Assembly (NCBI GenBank): GCA_913009755.1
Contig: CAJVWU010000004.1
Coordinates: forward strand, 25,279-89,278
From: an uncultured Bacteroidia bacterium
Lineage (GTDB): Bacteria; Bacteroidota; Bacteroidia; Bacteroidales; F082
DNA length: 64,000 nucleotides
Reading direction: 5' to 3'
Part shown: positions 1 through 10,600 of the stretch, piece by piece
Layout: every line of letters starts with the position of its first letter
Position numbering within the stretch: position 1 is the first letter of the stretch
Position numbers and translations under genes: made by a program
The notes under the pieces: model-generated
Database searches by the model: none
Seen by the model: only the letters and a program-made list of their open reading frames with translations
What the model was told of the DNA's origin: nothing

Positions 1-1
1 T

Positions 2-2047
2 GAAAAATACGACCTGGCTTATGGATTTCTGGAAAGGGGCCTTGAACTGGGTAACAAGCGTGAGGTTAATATCAGGGCCAATTATATCCTGGGGCAGATC
101 AACCAGCTTGACGGCGATCTGGCACTGGCATCCACCTATTACAAAAAGGTCATTAAAATGAATCCTGACTACATCATGGATTTTGAAGCACGGATCAACC
201 TGGCCCGTTCTTATGATGAAGGTACGGGCGACAGTAAAAACATCAACAAAGTCCTGTTGAAGATGGTGAAGGATTTTCAATACAATGAATTTCTTGACCA
301 AATATACTATGCCCTTGCCGGGGTTGCCATGAAAGACCATGATGCTGAAAAAGCCATTGGGTACTACAAACTGTCGGTAAGTTCAAGCAAAAGTGATGAT
401 TACCAAAAATCCACTTCATCGCTTACCCTGGCCGACCTGTATTTTGACAGGGGAAACTATACTGATGCTCAGGCTTATTATGATACTGCTGCTTCAGTTT
501 TGCCTAAGGACTATCCCAATTACAAGGCCATTAAGAACAAGGCGGCTGTTTTATCCGAGTTGCTCACCCATGTTCAGACCATCCGGGTACAGGACAGCTT
601 GCAACGATTGGCGCACATGGATTCAACCCGGTTGTATGCAGTGATAGACGGTATTATTGAAAACTATAAAAAGGAAAAAGAAAAAAAGGCACAGGAAGTT
701 GAGGAAGTCATGTCGCAAGAAGGGGTTCAGTTTGTGAGTGTAGGTGGTGGAAAACCCGCACAATCGCTGGGCGGGAAATGGTATTTTTACAATGCACAGG
801 CCAAAAGCATGGGCCGCTCGGCATTTATCCAAAAATGGGGAAACCGGAAGCTGGAAGATTATTGGTTTATTACCGACAAACGGGGATTAATGCAGGGTAC
901 GCAGGAAAATCAGCAGCTTGAAAATGAAACCGTTTCCAACAACGATACTGTCCGGGGGAGTAAGCAGCATCCCACTAATCCTGAAACGCGTCAATATTAC
1001 ATGTCAGATATCCCTTCAACACCCGAAGCCATACAGGCATCCGACAGCCTGATCATAAAGGCTTATAATAAACTGGGGTTTTTGTACCTCGAAGAGTTGA
1101 ACGATACGGCAAATGCCCTGGATACCTATCTGACATTCCAGTCAAAATATCCTGACAATAAATACCGTCTTGAATCGTGGTACGCCTTGTATAAAATTTA
1201 TAGCGAACAAAAAAATAAAGAAAAGGCGGATTATTACAAGGGGCTTATCGTTGGCAATTATCCCGATAGTGATTATGCCCATGTTATACTCGACCCCGAT
1301 TATTATACAAAACTTGGCCAGGCCAAAAACGAAACGGCAAAACTATATGAACGTACTTACAACGCCTTTCAGCGGGAACAATATTACCGTGTGATTACTT
1401 ATGCCAACCGCGCTAATGAACAATTTGGTGAAGACACGACCCTGATGCCGAAGTTTTTGTATTTGCGCGCCATCTCACTTGGAAAAGTAAATGTGCCCGA
1501 CACGTTGTACGCTGCGCTTGACCAACTGATTACCAGATACCCCAAAAGCGGGGTTACCCCTATGGCCCAGTCGGTTTTGCGGATGCTTCAACTGGAATAC
1601 GGATTGGGCATTAGCGACGAGCAAAAAAAAGCGTTGGAAGAGGAAGCGAATAAAAAAGAAGAAGTTTCACCTTTTAAATATGACCCGAAAGCAAAGCATC
1701 TTTTTATGCTGATCGTCAATTCGGGGAATGTAAAGATCAATCCGCTCAAAGTACGGATATCCGATTTTAAGAAAAAATATTTCCGGCTGCAAAGGTTGAA
1801 TATCAAGAGCCTGATGCTGGACAACCAAAGAACCCTGATCACCATTGGTAATTTTCAGGATAAGGCGGCGGCAGATGATTTTTACATGGCCTTTAAAAAT
1901 GATAAATACGTCCTCTCCGGACTGACTTCGGATGAATATCAGATATTCGCTATCTCCATCAACAATTACCCTGTTTTTTACCGTGAGAAAAATGTAAAGT
2001 TATATGAAGCGTTTTTTAATGAATATTATGGTAACTTTGAAAAGTGA
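2..2047 (+). CDS. PorW/SprE-like TPR protein of type IX secretion (5' end outside window)
   Basis: The reading frame is open from the left edge, so the N-terminus and any lipoprotein signal lie outside the window; an internal ATG at 158 is not the true start. The visible part (about 680 residues) has TPR-like helical repeats at both ends of a middle segment rich in K and E, then a C-terminal domain with the pattern KHLFMLIVNSG...NPLKVRISDF..., which I associate with the SprE/PorW family. In Flavobacterium and Porphyromonas this outer-membrane-linked protein is needed for type IX secretion and gliding. Secreted proteins with T9SS-like C-termini elsewhere in the window agree with this role. The family assignment is by eye; a generic TPR protein is the alternative. 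Confidence 0.75.
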   Translation, partial: EKYDLAYGFLERGLELGNKREVNIRANYILGQINQLDGDLALASTYYKKVIKMNPDYIMDFEARINLARSYDEGTGDSKNINKVLLKMVKDFQYNEFLDQIYYALAGVAMKDHDAEKAIGYYKLSVSSSKSDDYQKSTSSLTLADLYFDRGNYTDAQAYYDTAASVLPKDYPNYKAIKNKAAVLSELLTHVQTIRVQDSLQRLAHMDSTRLYAVIDGIIENYKKEKEKKAQEVEEVMSQEGVQFVSVGGGKPAQSLGGKWYFYNAQAKSMGRSAFIQKWGNRKLEDYWFITDKRGLMQGTQENQQLENETVSNNDTVRGSKQHPTNPETRQYYMSDIPSTPEAIQASDSLIIKAYNKLGFLYLEELNDTANALDTYLTFQSKYPDNKYRLESWYALYKIYSEQKNKEKADYYKGLIVGNYPDSDYAHVILDPDYYTKLGQAKNETAKLYERTYNAFQREQYYRVITYANRANEQFGEDTTLMPKFLYLRAISLGKVNVPDTLYAALDQLITRYPKSGVTPMAQSVLRMLQLEYGLGISDEQKKALEEEANKKEEVSPFKYDPKAKHLFMLIVNSGNVKINPLKVRISDFKKKYFRLQRLNIKSLMLDNQRTLITIGNFQDKAAADDFYMAFKNDKYVLSGLTSDEYQIFAISINNYPVFYREKNVKLYEAFFNEYYGNFEK

Positions 2048-2093
2048 TTTTTAAGTAAATAAAATTGATTTAAATATTATACCATTGAAAAAG

Positions 2094-2492
2094 ATGAAAA
2101 ACGGAAACGGAGAACCCGTTGCAAGGAATATCATTGCACAGGGGACAACCATTCAGGGTGATATCATTTCCTCAGGCGACCTGAGAATTGAAGGATCCCT
2201 CAACGGAACCATTAAAGTAAAAGGTAAAGTTGTGGTTGGTGAAACCGGAAATGTTGAAGGACAGGTTCATTGTCAGAGTGCTGACATTTCGGGCAATGCA
2301 AAAATAAAGCTGGATGCTTCCGAACTGACCACATTACGGGCCACATCAAAGTTTACGGGAGATATCAACACCAAAAAGATATCCATCGAACCCGGTGCCA
2401 TATTTTCAGGGACCTGTCAGATGGGCTCATCCGAATCGGCGGCCATGTCCCAACACCTTAAGACTGATGTTAAAACAAAAATCCTTAAATAA
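2094..2492 (+). CDS. Bactofilin (polymer-forming cytoskeletal protein)
   Basis: A 132-residue protein with the bactofilin core: short hydrophilic N-terminus, then a beta-helix of repeated G-x-(V/I) turns (GDLRIEGSLNGTIKVKGKVVVGETGNVEGQ and on, residues about 20-110). Bactofilins polymerise without nucleotide and scaffold envelope or shape functions. An in-frame TTG at 2085 gives three more residues; I prefer the ATG at 2094. It follows the PorW/SprE-like gene by about 45 bases, and its 3' end overlaps the next small membrane gene by 26 bases, suggesting one transcript. Confidence 0.88.
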   Translation: MKNGNGEPVARNIIAQGTTIQGDIISSGDLRIEGSLNGTIKVKGKVVVGETGNVEGQVHCQSADISGNAKIKLDASELTTLRATSKFTGDINTKKISIEPGAIFSGTCQMGSSESAAMSQHLKTDVKTKILK

Positions 2493-2721
2493 TAACAACG
2501 AACAAAAAAAGAAGGACAGCCCGCTCAGGTTTTACGCCAAATATTCGTCTTTGGGATTTCAGATGCTGGCGATTATACTTGTTGGGGCTTTTGGAGGGCA
2601 GGCGCTGGACAAATGGCTCGACTGGGGGTTTCCTGTGTTTACCCTCGTTTTTACAATACTGGCCGTAGTGATGTCAGTTATTTACGGTATCCGCGAATTT
2701 TTCCGACAGGACAAAAGATAA
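2467..2721 (+). CDS. AtpZ/AtpI-family small membrane protein
   Basis: About 84 residues starting at an ATG inside the end of the bactofilin gene; the open frame extends further upstream but without family-like sequence. After a charged N-terminus (KQKSLNNNNEQKKKD) come two hydrophobic segments with the GGQALDKWLDWGFPVFT pattern typical of AtpZ/AtpI-like proteins, which assist assembly or magnesium supply of F0F1 ATP synthase. The next membrane gene is 7 bases downstream. No structural ATP synthase gene follows; a terminator closes the pair instead. Confidence 0.75.
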   Translation: MLKQKSLNNNNEQKKKDSPLRFYAKYSSLGFQMLAIILVGAFGGQALDKWLDWGFPVFTLVFTILAVVMSVIYGIREFFRQDKR

Positions 2722-2728
2722 CCCATTG

Positions 2729-3106
2729 ATGAAAAACAATTTTAACCGGTTTGCCCTTAGGTTTACTTTATACGTCGCTCTTATCCTGTTGATAAGTCTC
2801 GCGGTTTACTATTGGATGCCTAATATTAAGATCAATGCGGGCTTTGTTTACATTTTATTGTTTCTTTATGCAATCACATTGGGGAGTTTCTATTATTTCA
2901 ACAAATCCTTTTCTGACAGGGTAAGCCGTTCAGCCAACATTTATATGCTGGGAACCTTTTTAAAACTGATCATCTATTCGGTTATTATTGTTATTTATGC
3001 CTGGCTGTATCGCCAAAGTGCCGTTTCTTTTATAATCACCTTTTTTATGTATTATCTGCTGCTTACCGTTTATGAAGTGGTGGCATTGTTAAGAAATACA
3101 GGCTGA
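2729..3106 (+). CDS. Four-helix membrane protein, AtpI-like, function unknown
   Basis: About 125 residues with four predicted membrane helices (roughly residues 10-30, 36-56, 72-95, 100-120) and few charged residues. It sits where Bacteroidota often carry an AtpI-like gene between atpZ and atpB. I start it at ATG 2729 rather than the TTG one codon earlier. No catalytic motif is visible. The link to ATP synthase is by position only. Confidence 0.6.
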   Translation: MKNNFNRFALRFTLYVALILLISLAVYYWMPNIKINAGFVYILLFLYAITLGSFYYFNKSFSDRVSRSANIYMLGTFLKLIIYSVIIVIYAWLYRQSAVSFIITFFMYYLLLTVYEVVALLRNTG

Positions 3107-3134
3107 CAAACAAGCAAACGGCCTGTTTTTTTTT
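3099..3134 (+). terminator. Rho-independent terminator after the AtpZ-like pair
   Basis: CAGGC and GCCTG form a short stem around a 17-base loop, followed by a run of eight or more T. The stem begins inside the last codons of the membrane gene. It indicates that the PorW/bactofilin/AtpZ transcript ends here, so no atpB operon continues from it. Confidence 0.6.
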
Positions 3135-3324
3135 GTTGTTACGGATTTAACATTTCAATTTATATCTATTCAAAATTATTTTTAAAAACAGGCATTCAGG
3201 TATTTATCCATGTTCCCGTAAGGCTTTTTATCAAAAAAACAATACTTTTTGGTTTCATTACTTTTTTATATTTAATAAATTTCTATTTTTAAGCTCTTTT
3301 TTTAGATAGATTTTACATTTTTAC

Positions 3325-3786
3325 ATGCTTTACAAAGGGTCATACGAAGATTTAATCTATATCCTTATTGGGGTATTATGGGTTGCGTATTATATATATA
3401 AAGGTGTAAATAAAAATAAAACACGCCAGACGGTTTCGGGGAAACAATCCGGAAAACCACGGGCTAAAAACTTTTTTGAGACCTTTCTGGATGAAATTGC
3501 AACTCAGGATGAAAAACCAATGGAATATGCCCCACAGGACATAGAAACAAAAACCGTAGCTGAGAAACGCGACGAAAACAGGGGGGATAAAAATTTTTCT
3601 TATGATGATTATTATGAAGAAAGCAACTTTCAGGAAGGAAAAGAAGTCTATAAATCTGATACAAATGTTAAGGAAGCACGCGTTGAGGAAGTAGAAACCG
3701 TTAGAAAACCCAAACAGAAAAAAATGCAGATTGATATACGGAAGGCTGTGATCTATTCGGAAATATTGAATCCGCGTTATTTCTGA
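3325..3786 (+). CDS. Hypothetical membrane-anchored protein with acidic/basic tail
   Basis: A 153-residue protein with one hydrophobic segment near the N-terminus (residues about 8-26, LIYILIGVLWVAYYIYKG), then a highly charged, probably disordered region rich in K, E and D, and a short conserved-looking end (AVIYSEILNPRYF). The pattern suggests a small inner-membrane anchor with a cytoplasmic tail. I do not recognise a family. It stands between the terminator at 3.1 kb and the TonB receptor promoter. Confidence 0.6.
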   Translation: MLYKGSYEDLIYILIGVLWVAYYIYKGVNKNKTRQTVSGKQSGKPRAKNFFETFLDEIATQDEKPMEYAPQDIETKTVAEKRDENRGDKNFSYDDYYEESNFQEGKEVYKSDTNVKEARVEEVETVRKPKQKKMQIDIRKAVIYSEILNPRYF

Positions 3787-3810
3787 GTAAAATGAGGTTG
3801 TTAATAAAAT

Positions 3811-3844
3811 TTTGAAAAGCGAAACTTATTATTATATAATTTTA
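3811..3844 (+). promoter_or_regulatory. Bacteroidota-type promoter for the TonB-dependent receptor
   Basis: TTTG at 3811-3814 and TAATTTTA at 3837-3844, separated by 22 bases, match the -33 and -7 elements (TAnnTTTG with the last base changed). The predicted start lies near 3849, leaving a leader of about 50 bases before the ATG at 3898. Confidence 0.45.
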
Positions 3845-3897
3845 GCCTTTTTAACCGACGATAATAAAGCAGGATTTTTGAAAATAAAATTGCAGGT

Positions 3898-6800
3898 ATG
3901 ATAAAAAATTTACTCTTGATTCTTGGTATTATTCTTTTTGCCGGGATGTACACGTTTGCCCAGGAAGCTGTACTGCAGGGTAAAATCATTGACAAAAAGA
4001 CAAAAGAACCCATTTCGTTTGCCAATATTGTGGTGGAAAACAGAGGTTCACAAGTAGGGGGGACATCCTCCGACTTTGACGGAAAATATGTGATCAAGCC
4101 ATTGCCCCCGGGGAAGTTTGATGTAAAAGCAACTTTCGTAGGTTACAAAACCATACTTATTAAGGGGGTTACAATTCCTGCCGACAGGATCCGTTTTTTG
4201 AACATTGAGTTGGAACCTACGGCTGAAACCCTCAAAACTGTTGAGATAATTGATTATAAGGTTCCCCTTATTGACAAGGATAATACAGTCAGCGGGGCTT
4301 CGGTTACTGCCGAGCAAATTGCCAAAATGCCACAGCGCAATGCCAATGCAGTGGCTACTACTGTGGGTGGTGTTTTTTCCCTGGATGGTGAGCGTGGCAG
4401 TATTCGTGGTGCACGTAGTGATGCAACGGCCTATTTTATTGACGGTGTCCGTGTTATTGGTACTTCAGCAGTGCCTCAATCGGCTATTGAACAAGTTGAT
4501 GTCATCCTGGGGGGGGTGCCTGCACGGTATGGTGACGCCACATCGGGGGTCATCAACGTAACCACCAAAGGCCCTGCCCGCCGGTTTAATGCAGGCATCG
4601 AGTTGGAAACTTCTCAGTTTCTTGATGCTTACGGTTACAAGCGTGGAGGATTTAACGTAATGGGGCCGATCATCAGGAGTAAAGACCGTTCAAAACCTTC
4701 CCTTTTCGGTTTTTTCCTTGCCGGTGACTTTATCTGGAGACAGGACGGAAGGCCTTCGGCCATAGGTTATTATACCACAACCGAAGATGCACTGAAATAT
4801 ATTGAACAAAACCCGCTTCGCCCATCCGGTGTTGGTGAAGGTACTTTCCTCAATGCTGAATATTTGCGTTCGGATGACCTCCGTCATGTGAAAACCTCAA
4901 TGAATACAGCACGAAACAGTATTAACCTGGTAGGCAAACTCGATATCCGTACCAGCCAAACCATGAACCTTACTTTCGGGGGCAGTTATTATTATTACAA
5001 GGGGAATAATTTTAGTTATAACGCTACCCTGGCTAATTATAATAAAAACAGCAGATCCACAAACACAAATTACCGGATTTATGCTAAGTTCTCTCAGCGT
5101 TTCCCGGGTTCTGAAAATAAATCAGTGTTTAAAAACTTCTTCTATTCCATCCAGGCCGACTATTCAAAAAACAAAGGGCAGAACGGAGATCCCAATCACA
5201 TGGATAATTTGTTCAATTATGGTTATCTCGGAAAATATACAACGTACAAAACACCGACATTTGAATTGGGTTCCGATACGGTTAACGGCCATTATTATAA
5301 TGATGTGTGGGTGCTTAACTCTTGGGACTTCGATACCTTGATTGATTGGTCACCCAGGGACATTAACCCATTGGTTGCTCAATATACCAACTCGTATTAT
5401 GATATCTATGCCGGCCAGCCCGATGGGCATTATCGCAACATGGATGAAATTTCTTTGGGTGGCGGATTGCTCAATGGGGATAACCCCCTGTCAATTTATT
5501 CGTTATATCAGTCTCCCGGGACCAATCAGTCGGGTTATTCCAAATACGATAATAATCAATATTCCATCAGGCTTGATGCCTCGCTTGATATTAAAGACCA
5601 TGCCATCAAACTGGGGTTTCAATACGAACAAAGGGTCAGCAGTTTTATTGTTTATGGTCCAAGCAATAATTATCTCCCAACCGGACTTTGGACGCTCATG
5701 CGCGGGCTGACAAACTTTCACATTCGTCAGTTGGATAAAGATAACCCTGTTGCGGTTGCTTATGACGGACAGGTGGATACAATCCTTTATTACAGAAAAT
5801 ATGACCAGGCCTCTCAAAGATATTTTGATGTCAGTTTACGCAAAGCACTTGGTTTACCTGTTGACGGGCTCGATTTTATCCTTACGGATTCTTATGACCC
5901 GGATAACAATACAATGGAGTATTATGATAAATTCGGAACCATGCATACGGCAGACCTTAATCAGGGTCTGCAGATCAATATGTTTTCACCGGATGAGTTG
6001 TGGAATGACGGCTTTAGCTATATTAATTATTCAGGGTTTAATTATACGGGAGAAAAACTGAAGACGCAACCTGCATTTACCGACTTTTTTAATGAAAAAG
6101 ACGAAAATGGAATGGCCACCCGGCCGATCGGCGCATTCAGGCCTATTTATATGGCCGGATATCTTCAGGATCAATTTGCATTTAAAGACCTTATATTTAA
6201 TATAGGTGTACGTGTTGACCGTTACGATGCCAACCAGTCGGTGCTTGCCGACCCGTTTGTCCTTTATCCGGCATATACCGTTGGGGAAGTAAGTGATCTG
6301 GGGGGCAAACCCGTTTCAGTTCCCTCAAACATAGGTAACGATTATGTGGTTTATGTAAACCGGGTTGACGATCCTTCATTTATTACCGGTTATCGTGACG
6401 GATTTATCTGGTACAATGCCGACGGGATTGAAGTATTTGACCCCAGTGTTTTGGATGTCGGTAACGGGATTTCCCCGCTGTTGAAAGACCCGTCACAGGA
6501 CAGGGTAAGTGCCGGATCGTTTAAGGATTATGAACCCCAGATAAACATTATGCCCAGGATATCGTTTTCATTCCCCATCTCGGACGAAGCCCTGTTTTTT
6601 GCACATTATGATGTACTGACACAACGCCCGACTTCCAATTCATATACCAGCCCGGCTACATGGTACTATTTTGATAACATATCAACAAGAATCAATAACC
6701 CCTCATTAAAACCGACCAAGACCATTGACTATGAAGTAGGTTTCACACAAAAAATATCCAATGCGTCATCTGTTACTTTTACCACTTTCTACAAAGAAAT

Positions 6801-7620
6801 GCGGAATATGATCCAGGTCTATCGTTTCAACGGGGCTTATCCCAAGGATTATACTTCATACAACAACATTGACTTTGGTACCGTAAAGGGTTTAACGGCA
6901 GGATACGACTTGCGGCGTACGAAAAATGTAAGTCTCAGGGCCTATTATACCTTACAATTTGCCGATGCTACCGGGGCATCCCCTACCACTGCCGCCTCAC
7001 TGATCAATGCCGGCTTGCCAAACCTCCGCTCAACTTTCCCGCTTCCGTGGGACAGAAGACATCAATTCAACCTCTCGCTGGATTATGCCTGGTCTTCAGG
7101 GAAAAAATATAACGGGCCAAGAACAAATCGAAAAAACGGGAAAAAACCCATTGACTGGCTGAGCAATACAGGATTTTCTGTCACCATGACCGGTGGGTCG
7201 GGTGTGCCTTACAGCGCCTCGCGTAACGTGGTATCCCCGCTTTCCGGTGGAGGCTACCTCCTCTCGGGGACAATCAGTGGAAACAGGCTTCCCTGGCAAT
7301 TTAAACTGGATGCCAGGGTTTATAAAGACATCTATTTCAGGATGGGTAAAGCAAAAGAAGGGGAAGATGTAAATCAGGGCTATATAAATGTTTATTTTCA
7401 ATTTATTAACCTGTTGAATACCAGAAATGTAATTAATGTATATCCTTATACAGGCAACCCCAATGATGATGGCTATTTATCAGCACCTGAATGGCAACGA
7501 CAGATTAACAACCAACTTGATCCCCAGTCGTTCAGGGAAATGTATAGTTTGTATGTAAACAGGCCGATGAATTACAGCACACCCATACAGATCAGGTTTG
7601 GTTTGATCTTTAACTTTTAA
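3898..7620 (+). CDS. TonB-dependent outer-membrane receptor with carboxypeptidase-like regulatory domain
   Basis: A 1240-residue outer-membrane protein. After a signal peptide (residues 1-22, ending FAQ) comes a carboxypeptidase-regulatory-like beta-sandwich (about 25-110: VLQGKIIDKKTKEPISFANIVV), then a plug domain (about 125-220, with SIRGARSDATAYFIDGVRV and GVPARYGDATSGVINVTTKG) and a long beta-barrel ending in ...IQIRFGLIFNF, the aromatic C-terminus needed for barrel insertion. Such receptors import large ligands with TonB energy. The next two genes, a giant secreted protein and a PorV-like porin, lie within 60 bases of each other on the same strand, so the substrate or partner may be that secreted protein. 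No SusD partner is present, so I do not call it SusC. Confidence 0.9.
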   Translation: MIKNLLLILGIILFAGMYTFAQEAVLQGKIIDKKTKEPISFANIVVENRGSQVGGTSSDFDGKYVIKPLPPGKFDVKATFVGYKTILIKGVTIPADRIRFLNIELEPTAETLKTVEIIDYKVPLIDKDNTVSGASVTAEQIAKMPQRNANAVATTVGGVFSLDGERGSIRGARSDATAYFIDGVRVIGTSAVPQSAIEQVDVILGGVPARYGDATSGVINVTTKGPARRFNAGIELETSQFLDAYGYKRGGFNVMGPIIRSKDRSKPSLFGFFLAGDFIWRQDGRPSAIGYYTTTEDALKYIEQNPLRPSGVGEGTFLNAEYLRSDDLRHVKTSMNTARNSINLVGKLDIRTSQTMNLTFGGSYYYYKGNNFSYNATLANYNKNSRSTNTNYRIYAKFSQRFPGSENKSVFKNFFYSIQADYSKNKGQNGDPNHMDNLFNYGYLGKYTTYKTPTFELGSDTVNGHYYNDVWVLNSWDFDTLIDWSPRDINPLVAQYTNSYYDIYAGQPDGHYRNMDEISLGGGLLNGDNPLSIYSLYQSPGTNQSGYSKYDNNQYSIRLDASLDIKDHAIKLGFQYEQRVSSFIVYGPSNNYLPTGLWTLMRGLTNFHIRQLDKDNPVAVAYDGQVDTILYYRKYDQASQRYFDVSLRKALGLPVDGLDFILTDSYDPDNNTMEYYDKFGTMHTADLNQGLQINMFSPDELWNDGFSYINYSGFNYTGEKLKTQPAFTDFFNEKDENGMATRPIGAFRPIYMAGYLQDQFAFKDLIFNIGVRVDRYDANQSVLADPFVLYPAYTVGEVSDLGGKPVSVPSNIGNDYVVYVNRVDDPSFITGYRDGFIWYNADGIEVFDPSVLDVGNGISPLLKDPSQDRVSAGSFKDYEPQINIMPRISFSFPISDEALFFAHYDVLTQRPTSNSYTSPATWYYFDNISTRINNPSLKPTKTIDYEVGFTQKISNASSVTFTTFYKEMRNMIQVYRFNGAYPKDYTSYNNIDFGTVKGLTAGYDLRRTKNVSLRAYYTLQFADATGASPTTAASLINAGLPNLRSTFPLPWDRRHQFNLSLDYAWSSGKKYNGPRTNRKNGKKPIDWLSNTGFSVTMTGGSGVPYSASRNVVSPLSGGGYLLSGTISGNRLPWQFKLDARVYKDIYFRMGKAKEGEDVNQGYINVYFQFINLLNTRNVINVYPYTGNPNDDGYLSAPEWQRQINNQLDPQSFREMYSLYVNRPMNYSTPIQIRFGLIFNF

Positions 7621-7675
7621 TGTAGCAGGTTGAAAAGGAGAATTATAACTAGAAAAGTAAAAAAATAGCGTTAAG

Positions 7676-10600
7676 ATGAATATTACACGTATAACATTGA
7701 TTATTTGTATTTCGGCGCTGGTCTGGAACCAGGCATTTTCAGAAGAATACAAATATGACAGCGGAAAAAAGAGCAGCAGGAACCTGAAACAAACAACAGC
7801 AGGGTGTCCACCTTCCTCCGGTTACGACTGGCTTGACATCAATAATGTCAGGGCAAGGATTAATACCGGAGGGGATATGTGGTGGGACCTGCCTGGCGGA
7901 ACAGGAGCAAAATATTATATCCCGAAAGCCGGAACAGCCACTTCCATGTTTTCCGGTGCGTTATGGATCGGCGGGCTCGACATCAATAACCAGTTAAAAC
8001 TTGCCGCTCAACGTTACCGGCAGGTGGGTATTGACTATTGGACAGGCCCGTTAACAGTGGATGGAACTGCGGCCGTTGGAGAGGAAACCTGTGCAGAGTA
8101 CGACCGTTTCTTTAAGATAACACGCGCACAGGTTGATGAATTTCTTTCACATACTGATCCTGAGACCGGACTATTTGTTCCCAGTGAAGATTATACCATT
8201 CCCAATGCCATTTTAAACTGGCCTGCTCACGGTGATGTTACTAAAGACCAAAGCTATTACTTAGCTCCATTTTATGATAATAATGGTGATGGCGAATATG
8301 ATCCGCAAATGGGAGATTATCCTTATTATGATATCTCAAATGCTTTGTGTCATACTAAACTTCCCACCATGGAAGAAGAGTTGGAAGGTGATGTCAAAGG
8401 AAGTGTCCTTGCTGACCAGGTGATCAAGGGCGACCAGACATTGTGGTGGGTTTTTAATGATAAGGGAAATATCCATACTGAAACCAATGGTGCTGCTATT
8501 GGTTTGGAAATCAGGGCGCAGGCTTTTGCCTTTGCAACCAATGATGTGATCAACAACATGACTTTTTATAGTTATGAAATCATCAACCGTTCAACTTTTG
8601 AATTGACACAAACATTTTTCAGCCCCTGGGTTGATACCGACCTGGGATATGCCTGGGACGATTTTGTGGGGTGTGATGTTGGCCGTGGCCTTGGCTATTG
8701 CTACAATGGTAAAGATATTGACGGGAACGGTGAGATCGAAGCTTATGGAGCTCATCCGCCTGCCGTAGGGGTTGACTTTTTTCAGGGGCCATATATGGAT
8801 CCGGACGGGTTGGATAATCCAAAATGGAAGATAGTTATTGACCCTGCAACGGGTGATACTACATTAGAACAGCTCTGTGACGTTAGTATCAACGGAGTAA
8901 ATTTTCAAAATGGCATTGTTGATGATGAACGTTTTGGAATGAGGAGGTTTATCTATCATAACAACAGCGGTGGACCTCTGGGTGACCCCCAGATTGCCCC
9001 GCAGTATTATAATTATCTGCGTAGTATCTGGAAAGACGGGACAAAGATGTTATATGGCGGCACAGGCCACTATTCCGGTGCGGGAACAGTCGGCCCTGCC
9101 TGCGATTTCATGTTCCCCGGCGATACGGACCCCTGTAACTGGGGTACTCATGGCCAGCCACCAAACGGCGGGTTCAATACCAATGGGTTTTACTGGACTG
9201 AGGAAACCGGCAATAACGGTTCACCCAACCCTCCGGGCGACCGGCGGTTTATGCAATCGGCAGGCCCGTTTACATTGAAATCAGGCGCCGTAAACTACAT
9301 CACGGTTGGTATTCCCTGGGCCAGAACTACGACAGGCAAAGCCTGGGCTTCCGTGGAATTGTTGCGGGTAGTGGATGATAAATGCCAGACTTTATTTGAT
9401 AATTGTTTTAAAGTAATTGACGGCCCGACGGCCCCTGATCTGACAATACAGGAACTGGATCAAAGGCTGATATTTTATATTTCCAATTCACCTGTTTCAA
9501 ATAATTACAAAGAGAAATATGCCGAATACGATCCCAATATTCTTCAACCGTTACCGGGCAGTAAGCCTCCTGTAAGAAGCGATTCAATTTATCGTTTTGA
9601 AGGGTATCAGATTTTCCAGTTGGCATCCGAAGATGTGAGTGTTGAAAGTTTACATAATGCTGACAAAGCCAGGTTGGTTGCCCAGTTTGACGTAAAAAAC
9701 GGAATTACCCGGTTAATAAATTACAACTATGATGAATCCCTTGGTTTTGTTGTGCCGGTGGTTGAAGTCAACGGACAGGATAACGGTATTTCACATTCTT
9801 TTGAAATCACACAAGATGCTTTTGCAACCGGTGACTCAAGGCTTGTAAATAATAAAGACTATTATTATCTGGCCCTGGCTTACGCTTATAATGATTATCT
9901 TGATTTTGGCCTGAACTGGCCAAATTCGTCCGGGCAAACCCATCCTTATCTGTCGGGCAGAAAAAATATAGGCGATCGTACGAGAAATGGAAAACCATAT
10001 ATGGCCATGCCCCACAAAACCGTCAACGGAACGATACTTAATTCCGATTATGGTGCCCGCCCGCAGGTAACCCGTATTGCCGGCTTTGGTAACGGAGGTT
10101 TAAATGTTGACCTGACCCCGGAAACACTTGAAGAAATCATGTCGAAACCGCCGGCAGGTCCCGATAATCTTTTTGGCAGCCCCAACTACCCCATTGCCTA
10201 TAATCCCGTTTATCAAATTAATGCCGGGCCACTCAATGCAAAAGTGATTGACCCTGTTACTGTCGTTAATGGAAACTATATATGGTGGATGGATACCTTG
10301 TTTCCACAAAAAATTTATAATTTAACCAATAAACCTGAAGTAAGCGGAGATTCCACAAGTAAGATGTCAGGTTATTGGTATCTTGTAAATAAGGAAACAA
10401 ATAAAGGTGAAAAAAGTGATACGACCATTATATGGGGAAATGAACAAATCTTTTTAGATGAAGGTTTTGCAATTGAAGCTGTCCAGCCGTTCTTTTCCGG
10501 GCCTATCCCTTATGGAACAGTGCCTGTAAGCCAAAACGGAAACACCGTACAAAAAACCATTCATGGTGTTTTTGCCCCCAACAATGGAGTCATTGAATCT

